Numbered from the stretch's first letter, positions 1 through 9,200 are shown. The stretch is 64,000 bases of DNA from Pseudomonas resinovorans NBRC 106553 (GCF_000412695.1 NC_021499.1:2170001-2234000), one strand, 5' to 3'. The notes: generated by a model from the letters alone, not told the origin. Numbers and translations: made by a program.

Positions 1-13
1 GCATGAAGGTTTC

Positions 14-89
14 GTCCCCTTCGTCTAGTGGCCTAGGACACCGCCCTTTCACGGCGGTAACAGGGGTTCGAGTCCCCTAGGGGACGCCA
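14..89 (+). tRNA. tRNA-Glu (anticodon TTC), copy 1
   Basis: A 76-nt cloverleaf with the CCA end encoded. The acceptor stem starts GTCCCCT and closes with AGGGGAC followed by GCCA. The anticodon arm CCGCC / GGCGG encloses the loop CTTTCAC, giving anticodon TTC. The T-loop GTTCGAGTC is canonical. It is the first member of the tRNA array; its promoter lies left of the window. Confidence 0.97.
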
Positions 90-132
90 TATTCCAGCAG
101 CATCGGCAATGCCGGTGCAGCCGAAGTGATTC

Positions 133-208
<76 letters not shown>

Positions 209-231
209 AACACGATGCGCCACGCATCAAA

Positions 232-259
232 AGGACCAGCCTAGCGCTGGTCCTGTTTT
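232..259 (+). terminator. Hairpin between first and second tRNA pairs
   Basis: A perfect 9-bp stem (232-240 AGGACCAGC with 246-254 GCTGGTCCT) with a 5-nt loop is followed by GTTTT. It resembles an intrinsic terminator, but tRNA genes continue on the same strand 12 nt later. It may be a processing or leaky termination hairpin, or the relic terminator of a duplicated unit. Confidence 0.5.
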
Positions 260-270
260 CAGAAGGATTT

Positions 271-346
271 GTCCCCTTCGTCTAGTGGCCTAGGACACCG
301 CCCTTTCACGGCGGTAACAGGGGTTCGAGTCCCCTAGGGGACGCCA
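271..346 (+). tRNA. tRNA-Glu (anticodon TTC), copy 2
   Basis: This copy is identical to the tRNA-Glu at 14-89 over all 76 nt. It lies exactly 257 nt downstream of it and begins the second repeat unit of the array. Confidence 0.97.
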
Positions 347-389
347 TATTCCAGCAGCACCGGCAATGCCGGTGTAGCCGAAGTGATTC

Positions 390-465
<76 letters not shown>

Positions 466-488
466 AATCGATGCCACGTGCATCACTC

Positions 489-515
489 AGGGCCAGCCTA
501 AGTGCTGGCCCTGCT
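489..515 (+). terminator. Hairpin between second and third tRNA units
   Basis: A perfect 9-bp stem (489-497 AGGGCCAGC with 504-512 GCTGGCCCT) with a 6-nt loop sits at the same place as the hairpin at 232-254. It keeps the shape with several compensatory changes but lacks a good T-run. It is more likely a processing or attenuating hairpin than a full stop. Confidence 0.4.
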
Positions 516-529
516 GTTCGAAGGTTCTT

Positions 530-605
530 GTCCCCTTCGTCTAGTGGCCTAGGACACCGCCCTTTCACGGCGGTAACAGGGGTTCGAGTCCCCTAGGGGA
601 CGCCA
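530..605 (+). tRNA. tRNA-Glu (anticodon TTC), copy 3
   Basis: Third identical tRNA-Glu, 259 nt after copy 2. No tRNA-Ala follows, so the third unit is incomplete and the array ends at the terminator 31 nt downstream. Confidence 0.97.
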
Positions 606-633
606 CTTTCAGATTTCCCGCACTGCGGGCTTT

Positions 634-673
634 TCAAGGGTCATTCCAGTCTGGAATGGCCCTTTTGTTTTTC
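634..673 (+). terminator. Intrinsic terminator of the tRNA array
   Basis: A long, almost perfect stem (AAGGGTCATTCCAG at 636-649 against CTGGAATGGCCCTT at 651-664) is followed by TTGTTTTTCT. It is a strong Rho-independent terminator that closes the tRNA operon before the TetR gene. Confidence 0.85.
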
Positions 674-718
674 TCCCCCTTTGAAAAATCGCTGCCGACG
701 AACGGCGTCACAAGTGGC

Positions 719-758
719 TTGCCAAGTTGTATTACACAAATAATATTATGTGTGTAAT
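719..758 (+). promoter_or_regulatory. Promoter and palindromic operator of the TetR gene
   Basis: A -35-like TTGCCA (719-724) is followed after 16 nt by a -10-like TAATAT (741-746). Overlapping the -10 is a 28-nt palindrome at 731-758, with ATTACACA at one end and TGTGTAAT at the other. By eye 26 of 28 positions are self-complementary. This is the expected architecture of an autorepressing TetR-family operator. The ribosome-binding site GGAGG lies at 765-769, just before the start codon. Confidence 0.7.
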
Positions 759-774
759 TTAATCGGAGGCCGCC

Positions 775-1314
775 ATGAGCGAAAAGAAAGCCCAGACCCG
801 TGAGCGCATCCTGGAGGCTGCCGCCTCGGCCATGCTGCAGCACGGCCCGCAGGAACCCGGCGTGGCGGATGTGATGGCCGCCGCCGGGCTGACGGTGGGC
901 GGCTTCTACGCCCACTTCAGCAGCAAGGATGCGCTGATGCTGGAGGTCTTCGAGCAACTGCTGCGCAAGCGCAGGGACCTCATGGCGCTGCTCGAGCCGA
1001 GCTTGCCCGGCCCCGAGCGACGTGCCCTGGCTGCGGGTTTCTACCTGTCGCGCAAGCACCGCGACGCCACGCGCGCCGGTTGTCCGCTGCCCAGCTCCCT
1101 GGGGGCGATGCCGCAATTGCCCCAGGCCTATCGCGAGCTGTTGGCCGAGCACCTGGAGTTGATCAGTGCCCAGATGTGCGACTCCCCCGAGGAGGTCGAC
1201 CAGGCCCTCGCCGACATCGCCCTGATGGTGGGCGGCCTGGCCCTGGCCCGCGCCCTGGGCGAAGGCGATTTGTCCGATCGCGTACTGCGTGCCGCCAAGT
1301 CGGCGGTGATCTGA
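775..1314 (+). CDS. TetR/AcrR-family transcriptional regulator
   Basis: This 179-residue protein has the standard TetR plan. Residues ~8-55 form the DNA-binding helix-turn-helix: RERILEAA, then VADVMAAAGLTVGGFYAHFSSKDALM, which carries the conserved G-x-F/Y-x-H-F-x-S-K recognition-helix pattern. The C-terminal ~120 residues are a variable ligand-binding and dimerisation domain; the ligand cannot be told. The start is fixed by GGAGG 5 nt upstream. A near-perfect palindrome over the promoter suggests autorepression. The next gene, an alpha/beta hydrolase, starts 11 nt after the stop and is probably co-regulated, so the natural inducer may be an ester or lipid-like compound (inference). Confidence 0.92.
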   Translation: MSEKKAQTRERILEAAASAMLQHGPQEPGVADVMAAAGLTVGGFYAHFSSKDALMLEVFEQLLRKRRDLMALLEPSLPGPERRALAAGFYLSRKHRDATRAGCPLPSSLGAMPQLPQAYRELLAEHLELISAQMCDSPEEVDQALADIALMVGGLALARALGEGDLSDRVLRAAKSAVI

Positions 1315-1325
1315 GGAGACCGACC

Positions 1326-2168
1326 GTGAATAACCTGCCTCTTATCCGTGGCGTCAATGCCGTTCTCGGCCGCCTGGCCCCGCAAACCGTCGCTCGCCGC
1401 ATGCGCCGCCAGTTCATGACGCCGCGCAACCTGCCGCCGCGGGATTGGGAAATGCCCCTGCTCACCAGCGGCGAACGCATCACCCTGCGCTTCGGCCTGT
1501 CCGCCCTGCGCTGGGGCAGCGGCCCGACCGTACTGCTCATGCACGGTTGGGAAGGGCGGCCGACCCAGTTCGCCAGCCTGATCGAGGCCTTGGTGGCGGA
1601 GGGTTACGGCGTGGTGGCGCTGGATGGTCCCGCCCATGGGCGTTCGCCGGGGCACGAAGCCAATGTGGTGCTGTTCGCGCGGGCCTTGCTGGAGGCCGCC
1701 GGTGAGTTGCCGCCGTTGCACGCGGTAATCGGCCATTCCCTGGGTGGCGCTAGCGTGTTGCTCGCCAGCCAGATGGGGCTGCGTGCCAGGGCCCTGGTGA
1801 GTATTTCAGCGCCCAGCCGCATCCTCGGGCCCTTGCGCAGTTTCGCCAGCTTCATGGGGCTGCCGCCGAAGGCGAGGGCGTATTTCGTCAGCGAAGTGGA
1901 AAGCCACGCCGGAATTCCCGCTGCGCATCTGGACGCGAGGCGCTACCAACTGGATATCCCCGGTCTCGTGGTGCACGCCGAAGACGACCTGGAGGTGCCG
2001 ATCAGCGAAGCCAGGACGCTTCACGACGTCTGGTTCGACAGCCAGTTGCTGCACCTGGAGCGCGGTGGTCATCGGCGGCTGCTGGCCGACGCCCGAGTGC
2101 TGGACGCGGTGCTCAGGCTGCTGGCCCAGGTGCGCGAGCCGGCGAGCACGGTGCAGGCGTCCGCCTGA
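1326..2168 (+). CDS. Alpha/beta hydrolase
   Basis: A 280-residue alpha/beta-hydrolase-fold enzyme. It shows the oxyanion-hole segment LLMHGWEG near residue 75, the nucleophile elbow GHSLGG with Ser138, an acid candidate in HAEDDLEVP, and a late histidine (ERGGHRRLL). I chose the GTG at 1326 because GAGGAG precedes it at good distance and it follows the TetR stop by 11 nt; the longer open frame upstream overlaps the TetR gene and is not plausible. It probably forms an operon with the TetR gene. The substrate is unknown: esterase, lipase or thioesterase activity would all fit. Confidence 0.88.
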   Translation: MNNLPLIRGVNAVLGRLAPQTVARRMRRQFMTPRNLPPRDWEMPLLTSGERITLRFGLSALRWGSGPTVLLMHGWEGRPTQFASLIEALVAEGYGVVALDGPAHGRSPGHEANVVLFARALLEAAGELPPLHAVIGHSLGGASVLLASQMGLRARALVSISAPSRILGPLRSFASFMGLPPKARAYFVSEVESHAGIPAAHLDARRYQLDIPGLVVHAEDDLEVPISEARTLHDVWFDSQLLHLERGGHRRLLADARVLDAVLRLLAQVREPASTVQASA

Positions 2169-2280
2169 AGCGCGCGGGGCTGGCAGGTGACCCGCCGTCG
2201 GTGCTCTACTTCCAAGGTTCATCGGCCGGGTGTGGTGGTTTGCTCCCGGGGCGGAGAATTTTGTGATGTGGAGAACGGAC

Positions 2281-2931
2281 ATGAGCCTGACGATGGATGT
2301 GGTGCTGCAGCGGGCGCGACCGGTTCTGCCTGTGCTGGTGATCGAGGATATCGGGCTGGCCCTGGATCTTGCGGGAGCGCTCAGGGCCGGTGGCATCGAC
2401 GTGCTGGAAGTGACCCTGCGCGCACCGCGGGCGCTGGACGCGCTGGCGGCGATCCGCAAGGAGTTCCCTGACCTGCTGGTGGGGGCGGGCACCCTGATCC
2501 ACACCGAACAGTTCCTCGAGGCGCGCGACGCCGGGGCGCATTTCGCCGTCAGCCCCGGCTGCACCGAGCGTCTCGCCGCGGCCGCCGAGGATTCCGGCCT
2601 GCCTTACCTGCCCGGCGTGATGACGCCCTCCGAAGTACTGCTGGCGCTGGAGTATGGCTACCGCTCGCTGAAGCTCTTCCCGGCCAATGGCAATGGCAGC
2701 GTGAAGATGCTGAAGAGCCTCAAGGGCCCCTTCACCGGCATCCGTTTCTGCCCTACCGGCGGGGTGACCCCCGACAACCTGCTGACCTTCCTGCGCCTGC
2801 CCAACGTCGCCTGCGTCGGCGGCACCTGGATCGCACCTACAAGCCTGATCCGCGCCCGCGCCTGGGATCAGATCACCCAACTCGCCAGTGAGGCACGTGA
2901 ACTGGCCGGTAGCCTGGAGCTCCATTCATGA
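2281..2931 (+). CDS. KDPG/KHG-type aldolase (Eda family)
   Basis: This 216-residue class I aldolase belongs to the Eda family, which cleaves 2-keto-3-deoxy-6-phosphogluconate (or 4-hydroxy-2-ketoglutarate) to pyruvate plus an aldehyde. Visible family features are LEVTLR, VGAGT, SPGC, the Schiff-base lysine in LKLFPA (Lys131) and a phosphate-binding TGGV. The ATG at 2281 has GGAG six bases upstream; an in-frame ATG at 2266 is less well placed. Neighbours are a hydrolase and a thioesterase, not edd/zwf/pgl, so this may be a paralogue with a different physiological substrate rather than the main Entner-Doudoroff enzyme. Confidence 0.88.
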   Translation: MSLTMDVVLQRARPVLPVLVIEDIGLALDLAGALRAGGIDVLEVTLRAPRALDALAAIRKEFPDLLVGAGTLIHTEQFLEARDAGAHFAVSPGCTERLAAAAEDSGLPYLPGVMTPSEVLLALEYGYRSLKLFPANGNGSVKMLKSLKGPFTGIRFCPTGGVTPDNLLTFLRLPNVACVGGTWIAPTSLIRARAWDQITQLASEARELAGSLELHS

Positions 2932-3377
2932 ACTGGGACATGCCCAATCCCTTCGTCATCGATCTCAAGGTCGGCGCCGATGATATCGATGGCCTCGGCC
3001 ATGCCAACAACGCGGTCTACGTCAGTTGGCTGGAGCGCTGCGCCTGGCGCCACTCCCAGAGCCTGGGGCTGGACCTGGCCGAATACCGCCGCCTGGACCG
3101 CGCAATGGCCGTGTTGCGGCATGAGATCGACTACCTTGCCGCTGCCTACGAGGGGCAGGAGCTGCAGGTCGGCACCTGGATCGTCGAGTCGGACCATCGC
3201 CTGAAGATGGACCGGCGCTTCCAGTTGGTGCGGCCGGAGGACGGCGCCACGCTGCTGCGGGCCAAGACCACCTTCGTCTGCATCGAGCTCTCCAGCGGCA
3301 GGCCCAAGCGCATGCCCGGCGAGTTCGTCGACGGTTACGGCGCTGCCTTGCAGCCGCCGTTCCCGATGGAGTTGTAA
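2928..3377 (+). CDS. Acyl-CoA thioesterase (4HBT hot-dog fold)
   Basis: A 149-residue single hot-dog protein of the 4-hydroxybenzoyl-CoA thioesterase family. Its N-terminal motif DDIDGLGHANNAVYVSWLE is the classical signature (catalytic Asp region, GHxNN, Y). The ATG overlaps the aldolase stop by 4 nt (ATGA), so the two genes are translationally coupled. The family hydrolyses acyl-CoA or acyl-ACP thioesters; the natural acyl chain cannot be told. Confidence 0.88.
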   Translation: MNWDMPNPFVIDLKVGADDIDGLGHANNAVYVSWLERCAWRHSQSLGLDLAEYRRLDRAMAVLRHEIDYLAAAYEGQELQVGTWIVESDHRLKMDRRFQLVRPEDGATLLRAKTTFVCIELSSGRPKRMPGEFVDGYGAALQPPFPMEL

Positions 3378-3380
3378 GGG

Positions 3381-3773
3381 CTATTCCGCAGCGGGTGCGA
3401 GAAACACTTCATGCTGCTCCTGGACGATGCGCAGGTGGCGCACTTCGCCAGGCTGGATGATCGCCGACTGCGGGCTGCCGGCGGGTTGCCCGGCGCAATA
3501 GCCGGAACTGCTCGACGCCACCCGCAGGGCGACCTCGCCGGCGCGTACCGGGATGCTCACCGACTCGCCGGGGGCCAGTTGCGCCACCAGTTCGTTCTGT
3601 ACGTACAGGTCGATATCGCAGGCGTTCGCCGCGTTCTCGTCGCGGCTGACCAGCAACTCGCCCAGGGCGTCCGGCGCCGGCTGCAACGGTGGCGCGAAGA
3701 TCGCCTCGCTGGCGGCGAAAACAACGGTGGAGGCCAGTGTGAGCGCGGCGAGCACGGGTACGAGCGAATTCAT
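3381..3773 (-). CDS. Small secreted protein of unknown function
   Basis: A 130-residue protein with a Sec-type signal peptide ([20 protein letters not shown], likely cut before ASEA). The mature ~110 residues contain two cysteines (in NACDIDLY and GYCAGQ) that could form a disulfide, and look beta-rich ([20 protein letters not shown]). I chose the ATG at 3773 over one six codons earlier because AGGAG precedes it by 9 nt and the signal peptide starts there. It is encoded opposite to both neighbours and ends 3 nt from the thioesterase stop. Envelope or surface placement is likely; function unknown. Confidence 0.75.
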   Translation of the reverse strand: MNSLVPVLAALTLASTVVFAASEAIFAPPLQPAPDALGELLVSRDENAANACDIDLYVQNELVAQLAPGESVSIPVRAGEVALRVASSSSGYCAGQPAGSPQSAIIQPGEVRHLRIVQEQHEVFLAPAAE

Positions 3774-3897
3774 CCAGCAGTTCTCCTGCACTGAATCGAT
3801 GTTTTTTCGACCACCAGTCCTGCCTGATGCTCCCCGGGATATTCGCCGTCCATCATGCTGCGTAAACTACGCACCTTTTCTTCCGAGCCTGTTGCCC

Positions 3898-4872
3898 ATG
3901 CAAATCGCCCTGGCCCCCATGGAGGGGCTGGTCGACGAGATCCTTCGCGATGTGCTGACCCGTGTCGGCGGCATCGACTGGTGCGTGACCGAATTCATCC
4001 GGGTCTGCGACCGCCTGCTGGCGGCCAGTACCTTCGAGAAACTCGCCCCCGAACTGGCACAGGGTGCCCGGACTGCCGCCGGCACGCCCATGCGCGTGCA
4101 GCTGCTGGGGTCCGACCCGGTCTGCCTGGGGGACAACGCCGCCTTTGCCTGTGAGCTGGGCGCCCCGGTGATCGACCTCAACTTCGGCTGTCCGGCCAAG
4201 ACGGTGAACAAGTCCCGGGGCGGCGCCGTGCTGCTCAAGGAGCCGGAGTTGCTGCACGCCATCGTCCGCGAAGTGCGCCGCGCCGTACCGGCGGCCATCC
4301 CGGTGACGGCGAAGATGCGCCTCGGTTTCGACAGCCCGGACGGCGCCCTGGATTGCGCGCGGGCGCTGGCCGAGGGTGGCGCCCAGCAGATCGTGGTGCA
4401 CGCGCGGACCAAGGTCGACGGCTACAAGCCGCCGGCGCACTGGGAGTGGGTGGCGCGGGTGCAGGAGGCGGTCAAGGTGCCGGTGTTCGCCAACGGTGAG
4501 ATCTGGACCCTGGACGACTGGCGCCGCTGCCGCGAGGTGAGCGGGGTGGAGGACATCATGCTCGGCCGTGGCCTGGTGTCGCGCCCGGACCTGGCCCGGC
4601 AGATCGCCGCGGCGCGGGCTGGTGAGACGGTGCGGGAAATGACCTGGGCCGAACTCCAGCCGTTGCTGCAGGACTTCTGGCGCCAGGCCCGGCGCAAGCT
4701 GGCGCCGCGCTATGCGCCGGGGCGCCTCAAACAGTGGCTGGGCATGCTCACCCGCAGCTATCCCGAGGCGGTGGTGCTGTTCGCCGAAGTACGCCGGGAA
4801 AGCGACTGCGCGCGCATCGATGCGTTGCTTGGCGTGCCTGAACTCGCCCGGGACTGGGCCGAAGCGGTCTAG
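3898..4872 (+). CDS. dusC: tRNA-dihydrouridine(16) synthase DusC
   Basis: A 324-residue FMN-dependent enzyme that reduces uridine to dihydrouridine in tRNA D-loops. It begins [13 protein letters not shown] and carries the catalytic cysteine in [10 protein letters not shown] (Cys98), the conserved TAKMRLG and VHARTK substrate/FMN motifs, and VFANGEI. Length and the C-terminal helical domain fit the DusC (U16) branch better than DusA or DusB. I used the ATG at 3898; the longer frame upstream overlaps the antisense secreted-protein gene. Its stop shares the tetranucleotide CTAG with the stop of the convergent SDR gene. Confidence 0.92.
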   Translation: MQIALAPMEGLVDEILRDVLTRVGGIDWCVTEFIRVCDRLLAASTFEKLAPELAQGARTAAGTPMRVQLLGSDPVCLGDNAAFACELGAPVIDLNFGCPAKTVNKSRGGAVLLKEPELLHAIVREVRRAVPAAIPVTAKMRLGFDSPDGALDCARALAEGGAQQIVVHARTKVDGYKPPAHWEWVARVQEAVKVPVFANGEIWTLDDWRRCREVSGVEDIMLGRGLVSRPDLARQIAAARAGETVREMTWAELQPLLQDFWRQARRKLAPRYAPGRLKQWLGMLTRSYPEAVVLFAEVRRESDCARIDALLGVPELARDWAEAV

Positions 4873-5615
4873 CGTCCGCCGGCCACATCCAGGATCGCCC
4901 CGCTGGTATAGGACGCCTCCTCGCCAGCCAGCCAGAGGATGGCCGCGGCCACTTCCTCGGCTTCGCCGCCGCGCCCCATGGGTACCGCCTGGCGCACCCG
5001 TTCGACGCGATCGGGCTCGCCGCCGCTGGCATGGATCTCGGTGCGGATCACGCCGGGCCGCACGGCGTTGACGCGTATGCCGTCGCCGGCCAGCTCCTTG
5101 GCCAGGCCCAGGGTCATGCTGTCGATGGCGCCCTTGGCCGCTGCGTAGTCGACGTACTCGTCCGGCGCGCCGATGCGCGCGGCGATGGACGACAGGTTGA
5201 CGATGGCGCCGCCCTGGCCGCCATGGCGCGTGGACATGCGCCGGATCGCTTCCCGCGCGCAGAGGAAGCTGCCCAGCACGTTGGCCCGCAGCACCCGCTC
5301 GATGCGTGCGCCATCCATGTCCTCCAGGCGCATCTGGCGCTCCAGCATGCCGGCATTGTTCACCAGCACATCCAGCCGCCCGAAGGCCTGGTCCAGCTGT
5401 TCGAACATCCGCAGTACCTGGTTTTCGTCGCCGACATCCGCCCCCAGGGCGACGGCGCGCCCGCCCGCCGCCTCGATCTCCCGTACCAGCGCATCCGCGC
5501 TGTCGCGGCGTTGCCGGTAGTTGATGCCCAGGGCGTAGCCGCGCTGGGCGGCGAGACGAGCGGTGGCGGCGCCGATGCCACGGCTGGCACCGGTGATGAG
5601 CATGACTTTCTGCAT
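4869..5615 (-). CDS. SDR-family NAD(P)-dependent oxidoreductase
   Basis: This 248-residue classical short-chain dehydrogenase starts with the dinucleotide-binding TGASRGIG at residues 8-15. It also has NNAG, the catalytic Ser region (VNLSS), YxxxK as YAAAK, and the PG of RPGVIRTEI. The Arg-containing segment after strand beta-2 (NYRQRRDS) favours NADPH. AGGAAA precedes the ATG. It is convergent with dusC (4-bp overlap at the stops) and divergent from ibpA, whose promoter lies directly upstream of its start. Substrate unknown. Confidence 0.9.
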   Translation of the reverse strand: MQKVMLITGASRGIGAATARLAAQRGYALGINYRQRRDSADALVREIEAAGGRAVALGADVGDENQVLRMFEQLDQAFGRLDVLVNNAGMLERQMRLEDMDGARIERVLRANVLGSFLCAREAIRRMSTRHGGQGGAIVNLSSIAARIGAPDEYVDYAAAKGAIDSMTLGLAKELAGDGIRVNAVRPGVIRTEIHASGGEPDRVERVRQAVPMGRGGEAEEVAAAILWLAGEEASYTSGAILDVAGGR

Positions 5616-5631
5616 GGGATTTCCTCGGGGG

Positions 5632-5660
5632 CTTGAAATGCGTTCGGCCGACCCTATCTA
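5632..5660 (+). promoter_or_regulatory. Sigma-32 (RpoH) heat-shock promoter of ibpA
   Basis: CTTGAAA at 5632-5638 and CCCTATCTA at 5652-5660 are separated by 13 nt. This matches the RpoH consensus (CTTGAAA, 13-15 nt, CCCCATnT) at nearly every base. Transcription would start near 5667, giving a leader of about 62 nt that contains the two hairpins of the RNA thermometer. Confidence 0.82.
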
Positions 5661-5667
5661 GTTTACT

Positions 5668-5732
5668 GCGGGATGCCGAAGTCGGGTCCCGCACTTGAAA
5701 CACTTGCTGATTACTCAGGAGATCGATACATG
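5668..5732 (+). promoter_or_regulatory. ROSE-like RNA thermometer in the ibpA 5' UTR
   Basis: The leader folds into two hairpins. The first pairs GCGGGA (5668-5673) with TCCCGC (5687-5692). The second pairs CTTGCTG (5703-5709) with CAGGAG (5716-5721), which contains the ribosome-binding site AGGAG. This is the ROSE signature: an anti-Shine-Dalgarno U-U-G-C-U strand whose G is unpaired or forms a weak G-G pair. At low temperature the site is masked; heat opens it. Short ROSE-like thermometers of this two-hairpin form are known for Pseudomonas ibpA. Confidence 0.82.
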
Positions 5733-6176
5733 AGCACTGCTTTTTCCCTCGCCCCCCTTTTCCGTCATTCCGTGGGCTTCGACCGTTTCAACGACCTGTT
5801 CGAATCCGCCCTGCGCAATGAAGGTGGCAGCAGCTACCCGCCCTACAACGTCGAAAAGCATGGCGATGACCAGTACCGCATCGTCGTCGCCGCCGCCGGC
5901 TTCCAGGAAGAAGACCTGGAGCTCCAGGTGGAACGTGGCGTGCTGACCGTGGCCGGTGGCAAGCGCGAGAAGAGCGACGAAGCCGTCACCTACCTGCACC
6001 ACGGCATCGCGCAGCGCGCCTTCAAGCTGTCCTTCCGCCTGGCCGACCACATCGAGGTCAAGTCCGCCGCCCTGCAGAACGGGCTGCTGAACATCGACCT
6101 GGTGCGCGTGGTGCCCGAGGAAGCCAAGGCCAAGCGCATCCCCATCGGTGGCCAGCGGGCAGTGCTGGAAAACTGA
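5730..6176 (+). CDS. ibpA: Small heat-shock protein IbpA (Hsp20)
   Basis: This 148-residue alpha-crystallin-type holdase binds unfolding proteins in the cytoplasm and hands them to DnaK/ClpB. The N-terminal arm (FSLAPLFRHSVGFDRFNDLF) and alpha-crystallin domain (YPPYNVEK through ERGVLTVAGGKRE) are typical IbpA, with the C-terminal A-x-x-I/L segment near RIPIGGQ. The ATG at 5730 follows AGGAG by 8 nt. Regulation is doubly visible: an RpoH-type promoter and a ROSE-like thermosensor. A strong terminator follows. Confidence 0.96.
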   Translation: MSTAFSLAPLFRHSVGFDRFNDLFESALRNEGGSSYPPYNVEKHGDDQYRIVVAAAGFQEEDLELQVERGVLTVAGGKREKSDEAVTYLHHGIAQRAFKLSFRLADHIEVKSAALQNGLLNIDLVRVVPEEAKAKRIPIGGQRAVLEN

Positions 6177-6200
6177 TCTCCGGACAAGCCGGAACGAAAG

Positions 6201-6225
6201 AGGGCGCCTGCGGGCGCCCTTTTTC
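6201..6225 (+). terminator. ibpA terminator, possibly bidirectional
   Basis: An 8-bp perfect GC-rich stem (AGGGCGCC 6201-6208 with GGCGCCCT 6213-6220), loop TGCG, then TTTTT. It lies between the convergent ibpA and GGDEF-EAL genes. On the minus strand the hairpin is followed by a weaker CTTTC, so it may serve both. Confidence 0.85.
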
Positions 6226-6234
6226 ATGCCCGTG

Positions 6235-9200
6235 TCAGGGTGCCATCGAGGTTCGCGCCAGCAGGGCTCGGAACTCCGCCAGGGACACCGGGCGGCTGTA
6301 CAGGTAGCCCTGGTAGAGGTGGCAGCCCTGCTGTTCGAGGAAGGCCAGTTGCTCGGCCTGTTCCACCCCTTCGGCGATCACTTCCAGGCCCAGGCTGTGG
6401 GCCATGGCGACGATGGCGCGGACGATCTCCGCATCGTTGGAGTCCTGGGTAGCCTCGCGGACGAAGGACTGGTCGATCTTCAGCGCATCCACCGGCAGGC
6501 GCTTGAGGTAGGTCAGGGACGAATAGCCGGTGCCGAAGTCATCCATGGCGAAGCTCGCGCCGAGCTTCTTCAGGCGACGCATCTTGCCGATGGTGTCCTC
6601 GATGTTCTGGATGACGATGCCTTCGGTGATCTCCAGTTTCAGCAGCTGGGCCGGTAGCTGGCTGCGTTGCAGGCTGCGTTCGACCCGTTCGACGAAGTCG
6701 CTCTGGCGGAACTGGCGTGGGCTGATGTTCACGCACAGGCTGAAGTCGCGGGGATCGACCAGCCCCTCGGCCACCAGTTGCTCGCAGGCGTTGCAGGCCT
6801 CGTCCAGCACCCAGGCGCCCACCTCGAGGATCAGGCCGCTTTCCTCCAGGACCTGGATGAACTGGCCGGGGGATTGCGGGCCCAGGGTCGGGTGGTGCCA
6901 GCGCAGCAGGGCTTCGGCACCCGTCACGCGGTTGTTGCGGGCATCCACCTGGGGCTGGAAGTGCAATTCGAACTCGCCGCGGGCCAGGGCCAGGCGCAGA
7001 TCGTTCTCCAGCCGCAGGCGCTCGCTGGCGGCTTCCTGCATGGTCTTGCGGAATATCTGGATCGCGTTGCGTCCGGAATCCTTGGCGCGGTAAAGGGCGA
7101 TGTCGGCGCGCTTGAGCAGGTCGGCCGGGCTGTCGCCGTGGTCGGGGATCAGGGCGATACCGATGCTCGGGGTGACCTGCAGGCGATGGCCTTCCAGCAA
7201 CATCGGCTCGGCCAGCAGCTTACGCAGCTTGTCGGCGATTTCGCGCACCTGGCGGGTGACCGCCGAGCGTTTGCCCTCAAGGCCCGTCAGCAGCACCACG
7301 AACTCGTCGCCGCCCAGGCGCGCCACGGTGTCTTCCATGCGTACGCTGGCTTCCAGGCGGGCGGTGACCATCTTCAGCACCGCATCGCCCAGGGGGTGGC
7401 CGAGGGAATCGTTGATGTGCTTGAAGTGGTCGAGGTCGAGGAACAGCAGGGCGCCGCGCATGCCATGGCGCCGCAGCAGGGCGATCTGCTGCTTGAGCCG
7501 GTCGGTCAGCAGCGCGCGGTTGGGCAGGTTGGTCAGCGGATCGTGGTAGGCCAGGTGCTGGATCTGCGCCTGGGCGTCCTTGAGGGCGCTGATGTCCCGC
7601 GCGGTGAGCAACAGGCAGGTCTTGCCGTCGAGTTCGATCTGCTCCACCGAGACCTCAACGACCTTGTGGCTGCCGTCGCGGTGCTGGCCGAGCATTTCCA
7701 GGTGGTGCACGCGGCCGTTGCGCCGGAGCAATTCGAGCAATTGCTCGCGGCCGCCGGGGTTGGCCCAGATGTTCATGTCGCCGGCGGTGCGGCCCAGGAC
7801 TTCGTCGGCGCGGTAGCCGGTGAGGCGGCAGAAGCCTTCGTTGACCTCGATGTAGCGGCCGGTGTCGCGCTCGGTGATGGTGATGGCGTCGGGGCTGGAG
7901 TGGAAGGCCTTGGCGAACTTCTCCTGGCTGGCCTTGAGCGCCGCCTCGGCCTGCTGGCGGGCGGTGATGTCACGGAAGGTGGTGGTGATGCAGAGCTGGC
8001 GCTCGACACGGATGAAGCGGCTGGACACCACGCAGGTCAGCAGACGGCCGTCGAAGGTGCGGAAGCGTGCCTCGACGTTGTCCAGGCCCTGGTCGCGCAG
8101 TATCTGGGCGTACAGCCGCGAACGCTGCTCGGGGTCGGCCCAGAACTGGATCTGCGGCGCGGCGCGCCCGACGATCTGCTCCGGCTGCCAGCCGAACACT
8201 TCGCTGAAGCTCGGGTTGATCTCGATGAACAGGCCGTCGCGGATGCGCGATACGCAGATCGGGTCGGGGCTGGCCTGGAACAGGGTGACGAACTTCTCTT
8301 CCGACGCCGCCAGCCGCTGCTCGCGGCGCACCCGTTCGCTGATGTCCATGAGGATGCCGGTCATCCGTACCGGCCGGGCGAGTTCGTCGCGGTAGAGCCT
8401 GGCGGTGCTTTCCAGGTAGTGCACCTCGCCATTGTCGAAGCGGGCGCGGTAGGTCACCTGGTATTCGTCGCTCTCGCCCTCGAGCACTTCCTGGTAGGCG
8501 CGACGCATGTTCTGGCGGTCCTCGTCCGGCACGTAGACGAAGAAGTCGCGGAACTCACCCTCGAAGGGCTCCCGGGCCAGGCCGTGCAGGGCCGAGGCGC
8601 GGGCGGAGCCGTAGAGGGTGCCGGCGTCGATGTGCCAGTCCCAGGTGCCGAGATCCGCGGATTCGAGTGCCAGGTTGAGGCGCTCCTGACTGTCCTTCAG
8701 GGCTTGCTCCTGGGCGCGCTGGAGGGTCACGTCACGAACGGTCAGCACCAGGCAGGTACGACTGCCCAGCTCGATTTCCTCGCCGTAAAGCAGGCAGGTG
8801 GCCGGGCTGCCGTCACGGCGCCTGAGGTTGACTTCCAGCTCGTCGAGGCGGCCGTGGCGCTGCAGGGTGTCGAGCATCCGCTGGCGCTGCTGCGGGTCTT
8901 CCCAGATACCCAGTTCCAGGGAGCTGCGGCCGATGGTTTCTTCCTGGCTCCAGCCGAACTGGCGCTCGAAGCCGGTGTTGATCTCCATGAAGCAGCCGCT
9001 GGCGCGATCAGTGATCACCACCGCTTCGGGGGTGCTGCGGAAGGCCTTGGCGAACTTTTCCTCGCTGATCCGCAGGGCGTTCTCGGCGCGCTTGCGTTCG
9101 GTGGTGTCGAGGAAGGTGCTGATCAGGTAGGGCTGGCCTTCCAGTTCGATGTACTGGCTGGACAGTACGCCGTCGAGCACGCCGCCCTGGCGGGTGCGCA

